From NCBI GenBank assembly GCA_040752855.1, contig JBFMHP010000033.1:30389-94388 (forward strand): 64,000 nt of DNA. Direction: 5' to 3'. This document shows, piece by piece, positions 44,937 to 53,711 of the stretch. A program made the position numbers and the translations under genes. The notes beneath the pieces are model-generated. The model saw only the letters and a list, made by a program, of their open reading frames with translations, did no database searches and was not told the DNA's origin. This DNA is from JBFMHP01 sp040752855 (GTDB lineage Bacteria; Pseudomonadota; Gammaproteobacteria; RBG-16-57-12). How positions within the stretch are numbered: the stretch's first letter is position 1; each line of letters starts with the position of its first letter.

Positions 44937-46460
44937 TTACTGCAACAGAGAGAGTACGCTCTGCGGTGCTGAGTTGGCTTGCGCCAGCATCGCCGTACCG
45001 GCTTGTTGCAGGATCTGGGCACGGGTCATCGCGGCGGTTTCGGCCGCAAAGTCCGCATCCTGCACTCGTGACCGGGCGGCTGCCACGTTCTCGGACACGC
45101 TGCGCAGGTTCGAGATGGTGCTTTCCATGCGGTTTTGGATGGCACCCAGTCCGGCGCGGGCATCCGCGACGTACTTCAGCGCCTCATCGATCACGTTGAT
45201 CGCGTCGTTGGCACCGCTCTGCGATGACACATTGACCGCCGACACCTTGCTCAGGGTTGCGCTGGCGCTCGTTGCGGTGACGAAGGAGGCATCAGCGCCC
45301 GTGATACTGAAGGCCTTGGAGCTGCTGAACTTCACTTGGCCGCCGACTGAAATCGTGTCAAGGTTTGCCGCAGTAGTAGTATCATTCTGGAGGGTTGCAC
45401 TGGAGCTAAAGCTGCCGCCCACCGTAGTCACAGTCGCGCCAACATTAAACACCACGTCGTCGGCGGTGCCAGCTGCCACGGAACCGATTTCGATGTCATG
45501 ACCTTGCTCATTTTTCAGCGTCAAGGTATTCGTGATGCTGTTGACTTCCGCCGTGATGCCGGTGTCGGCACTCACCGAGTTGATGGCGTCACGCAGACCT
45601 TTATAATCGGTTGTGGACGTCACCAGATAGCTGATGGTGACGGTGGAACCTTGCACATTGTCGCTGCCGTCACGGGAGGACAGTTGGAATGATACGGTTT
45701 CATTCGCAGCCACACCCGCGCCGAATTGGAGGTCCACACTGGTGGAGGCAGTCGCGGTCACCCCGGTGCTGCCGGTCACTTCATTGACCTTTGCAGCGAT
45801 TTCGGTCGCAGTGGCGTTCGCGGAATATGAGATATCCTTAGTACCCAGTTGACCACTGATGGTCGTCGCGGCATCGGCAGCGACGTTGTTGACGTCCGCA
45901 TCGGTGGTGGCGGACAAAGCACCGATGTTGGAATTGCTGCTGGTGGTGTAGGCACCCATTTCCGTGGCCTTGGTGCTGCCGATATACACGGAGAGCGACT
46001 CATTGGCAAAGGCGCCGACGTGGAACTTCGCCCCGGCAAAGGTACCGTCCAGGATCTTCTTGCCGTTGAAGGTAGTGGTATTGGCGATACGGTCGATCTC
46101 GGATTTCAGCTGCGCCACTTCCTTTTGGATATTGGCACGGTCGCCGTCGCTGTTGGTGTCGTTGGCGGACTGGATGGACAGCTCGCGCATACGCTGCAGG
46201 ATGTTGGTGGTCTCCTGCATCGCGCCTTCGGCGGTTTGAGTCAGCGAGATCGCGTCGTTGGCGTTGCGCACCGCCTGGTTCAGACCGCGGATCTGGGCGG
46301 ACATACGGTCGGTGATCGCCAAGCCGGCCGCGTCATCCTTGGCACTGTTGATGCGCAGGCCGCTGGAGAGGCGTTGCATCGAGGTAGCCAGTGCGTTTTG
46401 GGTGTTTGACAAGTTACGCTGGGCGTTCAGGGACATTACGTTGGTATTGATTACAGCCAT
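44937..46460 (-). CDS. fliC: Flagellin FliC
   Basis: Filament subunit. Start at ATG 46460 (MAVINTNVMSLNAQRNL), giving 507 residues. The N-terminal D0/D1 region (SSGLRINSAKDDAAGLAI, about 1-180) and C-terminal D1/D0 region (ADFAAETAAMTRAQILQQAG to SVLSLLQ) are conserved; the Thr/Ala/Ser-rich middle is variable, as usual. Only one flagellin is in the window. Transcribed from the sigma28 motif about 100 bases upstream. Confidence 0.97.
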   Translation of the reverse strand: MAVINTNVMSLNAQRNLSNTQNALATSMQRLSSGLRINSAKDDAAGLAITDRMSAQIRGLNQAVRNANDAISLTQTAEGAMQETTNILQRMRELSIQSANDTNSDGDRANIQKEVAQLKSEIDRIANTTTFNGKKILDGTFAGAKFHVGAFANESLSVYIGSTKATEMGAYTTSSNSNIGALSATTDADVNNVAADAATTISGQLGTKDISYSANATATEIAAKVNEVTGSTGVTATASTSVDLQFGAGVAANETVSFQLSSRDGSDNVQGSTVTISYLVTSTTDYKGLRDAINSVSADTGITAEVNSITNTLTLKNEQGHDIEIGSVAAGTADDVVFNVGATVTTVGGSFSSSATLQNDTTTAANLDTISVGGQVKFSSSKAFSITGADASFVTATSASATLSKVSAVNVSSQSGANDAINVIDEALKYVADARAGLGAIQNRMESTISNLRSVSENVAAARSRVQDADFAAETAAMTRAQILQQAGTAMLAQANSAPQSVLSLLQ

Positions 46461-46563
46461 GGCTGTCACTCCTATTTGAGTCTGCTCAGTCCATCGGGTG
46501 GACTCGCAGTGTTTTGATCAGCGGATATACTTCGACATGAAATATTTACCGCTCCCAGCAGCC

Positions 46564-46591
46564 ATATCGTCCGGAAAAAATCGAAACTTTA
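46564..46591 (-). promoter_or_regulatory. sigma28 (FliA) promoter of fliC
   Basis: Minus strand TAAAGTTT (46591-46584, perfect -35), 12-base spacer, GACGATAT (46571-46564; consensus GCCGATAA). It gives a leader of about 95 bases to the fliC start. Confidence 0.8.
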
Positions 46592-46689
46592 GGGTGATTT
46601 AACAGAATGCAAGACAAACGAAATTTATGGTTACTTATTGTTTTTTATGAGAATAAATCAAGCCACGCCAGCCCCTCGCAAAAAAATCG

Positions 46690-47163
46690 TCAATCCGGGG
46701 GCATCTGACGATCGGCTTCCGGGGGGCTCGCGCCGCCGCGCTTGAAGACGATGCCGAACAACACGAACACCGTGGCATACAATGCCCCGTGGACCGGCTG
46801 CCCAGCCACGATGAAGGCCAGGAAGACCAAACCGGCGGCGGCGAACACGCCGTTGGTATCAAGCTTCGACCGGCGCGCCGTCAGCGCCGCGAGCGGAGCG
46901 ACGATCAAAAAGAACACCGCATTGCGCACGATCAACTCCAGCAATTCCCGCTGCACATTCTCCTTAGCGTTGATCTGACGGAACAGCGCATCGAGCCGCT
47001 GCTTGTCCTGCGCGCTGATCTCGGATTGCTTGGACAGTTCCTGATACACGCGCTGATATTCGAGCTTGGCGCGCGTATTGGAGGGCTGCAACAGTGGATT
47101 GGAAACAACCGCGAGCACGGCACCGACCAGCGCGATCAATGTGATCTTTAAACTCTGTTTCAT
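46690..47163 (-). CDS. Uncharacterised small membrane protein
   Basis: The 157-residue protein has an N-terminal signal-like hydrophobic segment (about 7-24), a helical charged region (KLEYQRVYQELSKQSEISAQ, about 32-75) and three further hydrophobic segments (VRNAVFFLIVAPLAAL; GVFAAAGLVFLAFIVA; GALYATVFVLFGIVF). I do not recognise the family. It lies alone between fliC and the peptide transporter with no clear operon partner. Confidence 0.7.
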   Translation of the reverse strand: MKQSLKITLIALVGAVLAVVSNPLLQPSNTRAKLEYQRVYQELSKQSEISAQDKQRLDALFRQINAKENVQRELLELIVRNAVFFLIVAPLAALTARRSKLDTNGVFAAAGLVFLAFIVAGQPVHGALYATVFVLFGIVFKRGGASPPEADRQMPPD

Positions 47164-47296
47164 GAATTACAACTCCAAGCTTCATCTTTCCTGCAAGAGC
47201 CATCTTTAAGATGACGATCACACGATTGCACGCTATTACCCCGGCGATTAAATATATCTGTCACGTAAATATATCTGTCACGCGTTCCATATACGT

Positions 47297-47392
47297 CCCT
47301 TCTCCCTCAGGGAGAAGGACAGGATGAGGGGGTGAAATCAATCCCCTCACCCCAGCCTTCTCCCTACGGGGAGGGAGTTTTTCAACAGCCCT
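47297..47392. repeat. Dispersed CTCCCT-AGGGAG palindromic repeat
   Basis: CCTTCTCCCTCAGGGAGAAGG, then AGGATGAGGGGGTGA, then CCCCTCACCCCAGCC, and TCCCTACGGGGAGGGAG followed by TTTTTCAACAGCC. The same family lies at 28083-28334. Here it directly follows the stop of the transporter gene in its transcription direction, so the hairpin plus T run may act as terminator. Confidence 0.7.
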
Positions 47393-49420
47393 CTAAACCG
47401 CCTCCGCCTTTTCCGCATACAAATAGCAGCGGGTCTGATGCGACTCGGTAAACGTCGTGACACCTGGATAGGTTACGCGGCATTGCGGCATGGCCTTGGG
47501 GCACCGGGGATGAAAATGGCATCCGCTTGGCGGGTTGATCGGCGAAGGCAGTTCACCTGCGAGTTTCTGTTTTTCAACGGGCTTCTCCGTAATGCTCGGC
47601 ACGGCTGACAACAGCGCCTGCGTGTAGGGATGCTTGGGATGTCGGATCACCTCTTCCACCTTGCCCTGTTCGACGATGCGACCGAGGTACATCACTGCCA
47701 CATCGTGTGCGAGGTATTCGACCACGGAGATGTTGTGCGTGATGAATAAATACGCCAGGCCCAGCTCTTGCTGGAGGCGTTTCAATAGATTCAGGATCTG
47801 CGCCTGCACCGAGACATCGAGCGCGCTGGTCGGCTCATCACAGATGATGAGCTTCGGCTCGACCGCCAGGGCGCGCGCGATGCAGATGCGCTGGCGCTGG
47901 CCACCGGAGAATTCGTGCGGATAGCGGTGCTTGTGTTCCGGGCGCAGGCCGACCTGTTGTAACAGTTCATCGATGCGCCGTTGGCGTGATGGCGCATCGC
48001 CCCCCTTGCGCTGTGCGACCATGCCTTCCTCGATGATATCCGCCACCCGCATGCGCGGGTTGAGCGAGGAAAACGGGTCCTGGAAGATGATCTGGATATC
48101 GCCGCGGTGGATGCGCAGTTCGCGGTTACTCAACTGCGTGAGTTCGAGATCGTCGAAACGCACTTCTCCGCCGGTCGGCCGGATCAACTGCAGGATGCCC
48201 TTGCCCACGGTGGTCTTGCCGCAACCGGATTCACCCACCAGGGCCAAGGTCTGCCCGGCCTTGAGTTCGATATCCACGCCGTCGACGGCATGCACGCGTC
48301 CCACCTCACGCTTAAACAGGCCTTGCTGAATCGGAAAATGCACCTTGAGATCCGCGACCTTGAGCATGGTGCGTTGGTCGGCACGCTCCACCGGCGCAGC
48401 CTCCAGCGGCATGCTTTCGCTCTTCGGCGCCGGGGCTTGTGACCGATACTGCGGATCGGCCAGATGACAACGCACGCCCCCGCCCCGCTCCGTTGTGCTC
48501 CATTGCGGCACGGTGGTGCGGCACAATTCCCAGGCGTAATCGCACCGCTCAGCAAAACGGCAACCGGTGAACTCCGTGGTCAGCGGCGGCACATTGCCGT
48601 GGATCACCGCCAGCGACCGCGCGCGCTTGTTCATATCCGGCAGCGAGGCGAACAGCTTGCGTGAATAAGGATGCTGCGGATGCTGGAAAAACTCGGCGCG
48701 CGCGGCCTGTTCGACGATCTGCCCCGCATACATCACCGCCACGCGATCGGCCACTTCGTGGACCACGCCAAGATCGTGCGTGATCAGCATGATCGCCATG
48801 CCGGTCTGCTTCTGTAACGATTGCATCAGCTCCAGCACCTGTGCCTGGATGGTCACGTCCAGCGCGGTGGTCGGCTCGTCGGCGATCAACAGATCCGGCT
48901 CGCCGGCCAGGGCGATCGAGATCATCACCCGCTGTTTCATGCCGCCGGAGAGTTGATGCGGATATTCGTCGTAACGTTGACGCGGCGATGGGATACCGAC
49001 CGCGTCGAGCAAGGCGTAGACGCGCTCGCGCGCGGCGGCGCCTTTCAACTTCAAATGACGCTCGACGGATTCCTGGATCTGCGCGCCGACGGTCATCACC
49101 GGATTGAGGCTGGTCATCGGTTCCTGAAAGATCATGGCGATGCGCTTGCCGCGCATGGCGCGCATCTGAGGCTCCGGCAGTTTGAGCAGATCCTGGCCAT
49201 TGAGCAACACCTCACCGGAAACGATACGCCCGGCCGGTCCCGGCACCAGGCGCATCAGGGAAAGCGAGGTCATCGATTTGCCGCAGCCGGATTCGCCGAG
49301 CAGCGCGAAGGTCTCGCCGCGGCGTATCGCGAAGCTCACGCCATCGACTACGCGTGCGGTGCCGGATTCGGTTTCAAACCACGTCTGGAGGTCTTTGACT
49401 TGCAGGAGTAGATCGTTCAT
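47393..49420 (-). CDS. Fused double ATPase of peptide/nickel ABC transporter (DppD-DppF type)
   Basis: One 675-residue protein with two ATPase units. Unit 1 (about 1-320) has GESGCGKSMTSLSLMR, LSGGMKQRVMISIALAG and LIADEPTTALD. It is followed by the DppD-type cysteine tail CRFAERCDYAWELC. Unit 2 (about 350-675) has GESGCGKTTVGKGI, FSGGQRQRICIARALAV, LIICDEPTSALD and a second tail CHFHPRCPKAMPQC. Start at ATG 49420; the longer frame upstream reads into the neighbouring gene. Last gene of the transporter operon, 20 bases after another fused ATPase. It may be an alternative motor for the same permeases. Confidence 0.9.
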   Translation of the reverse strand: MNDLLLQVKDLQTWFETESGTARVVDGVSFAIRRGETFALLGESGCGKSMTSLSLMRLVPGPAGRIVSGEVLLNGQDLLKLPEPQMRAMRGKRIAMIFQEPMTSLNPVMTVGAQIQESVERHLKLKGAAARERVYALLDAVGIPSPRQRYDEYPHQLSGGMKQRVMISIALAGEPDLLIADEPTTALDVTIQAQVLELMQSLQKQTGMAIMLITHDLGVVHEVADRVAVMYAGQIVEQAARAEFFQHPQHPYSRKLFASLPDMNKRARSLAVIHGNVPPLTTEFTGCRFAERCDYAWELCRTTVPQWSTTERGGGVRCHLADPQYRSQAPAPKSESMPLEAAPVERADQRTMLKVADLKVHFPIQQGLFKREVGRVHAVDGVDIELKAGQTLALVGESGCGKTTVGKGILQLIRPTGGEVRFDDLELTQLSNRELRIHRGDIQIIFQDPFSSLNPRMRVADIIEEGMVAQRKGGDAPSRQRRIDELLQQVGLRPEHKHRYPHEFSGGQRQRICIARALAVEPKLIICDEPTSALDVSVQAQILNLLKRLQQELGLAYLFITHNISVVEYLAHDVAVMYLGRIVEQGKVEEVIRHPKHPYTQALLSAVPSITEKPVEKQKLAGELPSPINPPSGCHFHPRCPKAMPQCRVTYPGVTTFTESHQTRCYLYAEKAEAV

Positions 49421-49439
49421 ATCGCTTGTCGTGTTGGTC

Positions 49440-51104
49440 TCATAACGGCACCCGCGGCACAGCAGCCAGGAGCTTTTGAGTGTAAGGATGACTGGGCCGG
49501 GCGCACACCTGCGCAGTCGGGCCGCGTTCGACGATCTTGCCGGCATACATGACAGCCACCTCATCACTGAGATATTCCACGACGCTGATATTGTGGGTGA
49601 TGAACAGCAGCGTCAGGTCATGCTCGCGGCGCAGCGCCAATAACAGCTGCAACACCTCGGCTTGCACCGAGACATCCAGGGCGCTGGTTATTTCATCGCA
49701 AATGATGAAACTGGGATTGAGCGCCAAGGCCCGGGCGATGCCGATCCGCTGGCGCTGGCCGCCGGAGAATTCGTGCGGATAACGCCACAGGTGATCCGCC
49801 TTGAGCTGCACGCTTTCCAATACTTGGGCGGCCAGCGCCAAGCGCTCTTCCTTGGACGCGCCGATGCCGTGCACTTTCATCGGCTCGGTCAAGGTGGCGG
49901 CAACGGTCAGCCGTGGATTGAGCGAGGACATGGGGTCCTGGAACACGATCTGCATCTGGCGGCGCAGCGCGCGCAGGCGAGTGCGCGGCAGGTGTGTGAT
50001 ATTGCGCCCGGCAAACTGGATCTGCCCGGCGGTCGGCTCGGTCAAGCGCAGGATGGCACGCCCCAAGGTCGATTTGCCGCAGCCGGATTCGCCGACCAGC
50101 GCCAGGATCTGCCCCTTGGGGATCTGCAGGTCGATACCATCGACGGCCTTGACGTAATCGACAGTGCGCTGCAACACCCCTTTCTTGATGGGAAAGTAGA
50201 CCTGCAATCCGCGCAGATCGACCATCGACTCCGCCTCCGCTGGCGCCGGCGGTTGCGCCTGGCCGGCGAGCGCCGCCTCGCGCTGTCGCTTGAGATTCTC
50301 CGGCAAGGCCGCCAGCAACTGCCGGGTATAGGCATGTTGCGGGTTGTGCAGCACATCCGCCAAGCGACCGCTTTCGACGATCTTACCCTGACGCATCACC
50401 CCCACGCGGTGGGCCATCTGCGCCACGACACCGAAATCGTGCGTGATAAACAAGATGCTGGTGCCGCGCCGTGCCTGCAATTCCTTCATCAAACGTAGGA
50501 TCTCGGCCTGCACGGTCACATCGAGGGCCGTCGTCGGCTCATCGGCGATCAGCAGATCCGGTTCGCACGCCATGGCCATGGCGATCATGACCCGCTGGCG
50601 CTGCCCGCCGGATAGCCGGTGCGGATATTCGTCGATACGCTCGGCGGCATTGGCGATCATCACTTGCTCGAGCGCGGCGATGGCCTTGGTCCGCGCCGCC
50701 GGGTAGGACAGCTGCGGATCATGCAGCTGCACGGCCTCGATGATCTGCTCACCGATAGTGAACACCGGGTTGAGCGAGGTCATCGGTTCCTGGAAGATCA
50801 TGGCGATGCGCGAGCCGCGGATCTGCCGCTTGCGCTCCTCGGGCAAGCTCAGCATATCCACCTGCTCGCGGGAGCCGTCAGGGTGCCGATAGTCAAACAG
50901 GATGCGTCCACTGGGATGGGTCGTGATGTCCTTGGGCAGCAACTGGATCACCGACAAGGCGCTCACCGACTTGCCGCTGCCGGATTCGCCCACCAGGCAG
51001 AAGGTCTCGCCGCGCTCGATGTGGAAACTGATCCCGTCAACGGCGGCCACGTCTTCATCACCGGTGCGCAGTTGCGTGCTGAGATTGTCGATCTGCAATA
51101 ACAT
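49440..51104 (-). CDS. Fused double ATPase of peptide ABC transporter (YejF-like)
   Basis: The 554-residue protein has two ATPase units (Walker A GESGSGKSVSALSV near 40 and GESGCGKSTLGRAI near 330; both signature and Walker B motifs complete). It lacks the cysteine-rich tails of the other fused ATPase. Length and operon order (binding protein, two permeases, fused ATPase) match YejABEF, the peptide/microcin C importer; that specificity is not shown here. Confidence 0.9.
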   Translation of the reverse strand: MLLQIDNLSTQLRTGDEDVAAVDGISFHIERGETFCLVGESGSGKSVSALSVIQLLPKDITTHPSGRILFDYRHPDGSREQVDMLSLPEERKRQIRGSRIAMIFQEPMTSLNPVFTIGEQIIEAVQLHDPQLSYPAARTKAIAALEQVMIANAAERIDEYPHRLSGGQRQRVMIAMAMACEPDLLIADEPTTALDVTVQAEILRLMKELQARRGTSILFITHDFGVVAQMAHRVGVMRQGKIVESGRLADVLHNPQHAYTRQLLAALPENLKRQREAALAGQAQPPAPAEAESMVDLRGLQVYFPIKKGVLQRTVDYVKAVDGIDLQIPKGQILALVGESGCGKSTLGRAILRLTEPTAGQIQFAGRNITHLPRTRLRALRRQMQIVFQDPMSSLNPRLTVAATLTEPMKVHGIGASKEERLALAAQVLESVQLKADHLWRYPHEFSGGQRQRIGIARALALNPSFIICDEITSALDVSVQAEVLQLLLALRREHDLTLLFITHNISVVEYLSDEVAVMYAGKIVERGPTAQVCARPSHPYTQKLLAAVPRVPL

Positions 51105-51112
51105 CGAACGCC

Positions 51113-52321
51113 TTACCGGGAAGATTTCTTGAGATAGGGATCGATGGCATCGCGCATCGATTCGCCGATCAGGTTATAGGCAAACACGGTGAGAAAGATC
51201 GCCCCGCCGGGAAACGCCGCCATCCACCAGTTGAAGGTGGCCGCCTGCACCGCCTGATTGAGCATCTGCCCCCAAGACGGGTCATCCACCAGACCCAGCC
51301 CGAGAAAGCTCAAGGTGGCCTCGGCGAGGATGGCCGAGGCGACACTGAAACTCACCGCCACCAGCACCGGCGCCATGCCGTTCGGCAGCATGTGGCGGAA
51401 CAGGATGGAGTGCAGCGGCAGACCGCACGCCACGGCGGCCTGCACAAATTCCTGCTGGCGCAACTTGAGAAACTCAGCTCGTACGTAACGCGCATAACCG
51501 GTCCAGCTGGTGATGCCGATGATGACCATCATGATATAAAGATTGCGCCCGAAGAAGGCGACAAAGGTCAACAACAGGAACAACACCGGGATGGCCTCGA
51601 AGATCTCCACCAGGCGCATGCCGATCATGTCCACCACACCGGAAAAATAGCCCATCAGGCCACCGATGATCGTGCCGATCAGCATCGCAATCCCAGTGGC
51701 CACCAGGCCGATGCCCAGGGCGATGCGCGTGGCATGGATCATGCGGCTCAACACATCCGCACCGTTCTCGTCGGTCCCGAGCCAGTGCCGGCGTTCCTCG
51801 CTGGCCAGGGGCGCCTCCAGGCCGGCGGCGCCGTAATCGCGCAGATAGTCCTTGGCGGAATACGGGATCGGGGCGGTGATCACCCAGTCGTACTGCCCGG
51901 ACGCCTGCCGCTCACGGTATTGCTCGTAAATACTCAGCTTAGGGGGCGAAATCAACAGCCAGCTCAACAGGCCGCCCAGTGCCAGAATGGCCAGCCAGGC
52001 GAGCAGCTTGCTGCGCACCGTGCCCGGCACCCACAGCAATGCCAACGCACTGAAGAACGCCACCAGTAGCGTCACATCGGCGGCGGACAGATACTCGAGC
52101 AGCGGGCTGCGCACCTGCCCCGCTTCGCTCAGCAACAACGGGTGACTGTTGGCGAGGAATGGCGCGAATACCGCAATGAAGATCAACACGCCGATCCACA
52201 GGGCACCCAGACGTGTCCCCCAATCGACAAAGGCCTCGCGCACCGCTTGGGACAGGTAGCCACGCTGGGCGCGCGCTTTGGGCGTGACTGGCACCGTATT
52301 CACCGCGCCGCCCTCACTCAT
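51113..52321 (-). CDS. Peptide ABC transporter permease (OppC/YejE-like)
   Basis: The 402-residue permease has an N-terminal membrane helix, extra hydrophobic helices (about 75-125) and the OppC-type core. The loop EFVQAAVACGLPLHSILFRH contains the EAA-like coupling motif. The HWLGTDENGADVLSRMI stretch is diagnostic for OppC/DppC/YejE proteins. The N-terminal part is longer than usual (about 340 residues in YejE). Overlaps the upstream permease gene by 8 bases. Confidence 0.92.
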   Translation of the reverse strand: MSEGGAVNTVPVTPKARAQRGYLSQAVREAFVDWGTRLGALWIGVLIFIAVFAPFLANSHPLLLSEAGQVRSPLLEYLSAADVTLLVAFFSALALLWVPGTVRSKLLAWLAILALGGLLSWLLISPPKLSIYEQYRERQASGQYDWVITAPIPYSAKDYLRDYGAAGLEAPLASEERRHWLGTDENGADVLSRMIHATRIALGIGLVATGIAMLIGTIIGGLMGYFSGVVDMIGMRLVEIFEAIPVLFLLLTFVAFFGRNLYIMMVIIGITSWTGYARYVRAEFLKLRQQEFVQAAVACGLPLHSILFRHMLPNGMAPVLVAVSFSVASAILAEATLSFLGLGLVDDPSWGQMLNQAVQAATFNWWMAAFPGGAIFLTVFAYNLIGESMRDAIDPYLKKSSR

Positions 52322-53696
52322 AACTCACCCGCGGATCGGCGATGGCATAACAGATATCGGAGATCAGATAGCCGACCAAGGTCAGCAGACCACTGATAAG
52401 GGTGAGCGACAACACCAGCTCCCGATCGCGACTCTGCACCGCCTCCACCGCCAGCTTGCCCATGCCGTCGATGCTGAACAGCGCCTCGACGATGATCGAC
52501 CCGCCCAGCAGCCCCGGCAGCAGACCTGCCGCCACGGTGATCAACGGCAGCAAGCTGTTGCGGAACACATGCCGCCACAACACCAGGCGTTCCGGCACCC
52601 CCTTGGCGCGAGCGGTACGGGCATAGTCGGCCTGCAGGTTTTCCAATACCGCGCTGCGGGTCAACTTAGCCAGAAAGGCAAAGCTGCCATAGGAGAGGCA
52701 CAGCACCGGCAAGGCCAGATGCCACAGCCGGTCCAGCAGGAAGCCGCGCACGAACTCCCCCTGCGCGAAGTGGGCCGCCACGGCGATACCGAGGAACAGA
52801 CCGATGATCCCCATCACCCCGGTGCGCAACGCCGCATAATCGGTGTAGGCCACCAGCGCAAAGATCCCCGCCAGCGCCGCCGCCAGCACCAAGGTGACAA
52901 GATATCCCTGCTCGCCCGGTAAAGCCGCGGCCATCATACCGCCCAGAAACAAGCCCAACACCGCCATCAGCAGCATGCGCAGCCGTGCCCCGCCTTTCAG
53001 GCTGATGCCGACACACAGGCTCACCGCGACCGCCACCGCCGCAAACAACAACAGCAAATCCCCCCAGGCACTCCAATGAGGCAGAAACGGCATGACCAAG
53101 GCCTCACGGCGACTGAGACCGGCGGTGGGAAACCAATGCCAATATTGATCGCTGGCGAAAAAACCGATCAACAATACGCCGGCCAGCATGGTCGGCACCG
53201 ACCACAGCCCCAACAGGGTGACGCCGGAGCCGACATCAAAAGATCTGCCGCGCTCGGTTGCCGCGCGCACGCCGATGACGATGGCGATGAGGTAGATGAT
53301 GGGCACCGACAAGACATTGAGCAGCAAGGTCACCGGCACCCGTTCGGCCAACAAATCCAACACCGGCCGCCCGTAGCGAAAGCTCATCCCCAGGTCCGAG
53401 CCCTTGGTCAGGGAGAAACCTTCGAGTTCACCGTCCTTATCAACGGTAAAGCCGATGGGCGAGACGTTATTGAGCCAACGCAGATATTGCACCGGGGCCG
53501 GGTCGTCCAGTCCGTACAGCCGATTGTAATAATCCTCGAGCGCCTTCTTGACCTCGGGCTCGAGATTCTGACCCTCGATCAGGCTCTGGGCGCTGATCCC
53601 GCCGGGCGCGGCCGCCATGACCATAAACACCACCAGGGTGATGCCGAACAGGGTCGGGAACATCAGGAGCAGGCGACGAATGAGATAGTGATACAT
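52314..53696 (-). CDS. Peptide ABC transporter permease (OppB/YejB-like), with extra membrane insert
   Basis: The 460-residue permease starts MYHYLIRRLLLMFPTLFGIT, typical of OppB/YejB. The C-terminal coupling loop is DYARTARAKGVPERLVLWRH. Between about residues 220 and 320 there are four or so additional hydrophobic segments (LLMAVLGLFLGGMMAAALPG, TLVLAAALAGIFALVAYTD) that ordinary OppB proteins lack, making it about 100 residues longer. Confidence 0.9.
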   Translation of the reverse strand: MYHYLIRRLLLMFPTLFGITLVVFMVMAAAPGGISAQSLIEGQNLEPEVKKALEDYYNRLYGLDDPAPVQYLRWLNNVSPIGFTVDKDGELEGFSLTKGSDLGMSFRYGRPVLDLLAERVPVTLLLNVLSVPIIYLIAIVIGVRAATERGRSFDVGSGVTLLGLWSVPTMLAGVLLIGFFASDQYWHWFPTAGLSRREALVMPFLPHWSAWGDLLLLFAAVAVAVSLCVGISLKGGARLRMLLMAVLGLFLGGMMAAALPGEQGYLVTLVLAAALAGIFALVAYTDYAALRTGVMGIIGLFLGIAVAAHFAQGEFVRGFLLDRLWHLALPVLCLSYGSFAFLAKLTRSAVLENLQADYARTARAKGVPERLVLWRHVFRNSLLPLITVAAGLLPGLLGGSIIVEALFSIDGMGKLAVEAVQSRDRELVLSLTLISGLLTLVGYLISDICYAIADPRVSYE

Positions 53697-53711
53697 TACA
53701 AGTCGCGGTAA

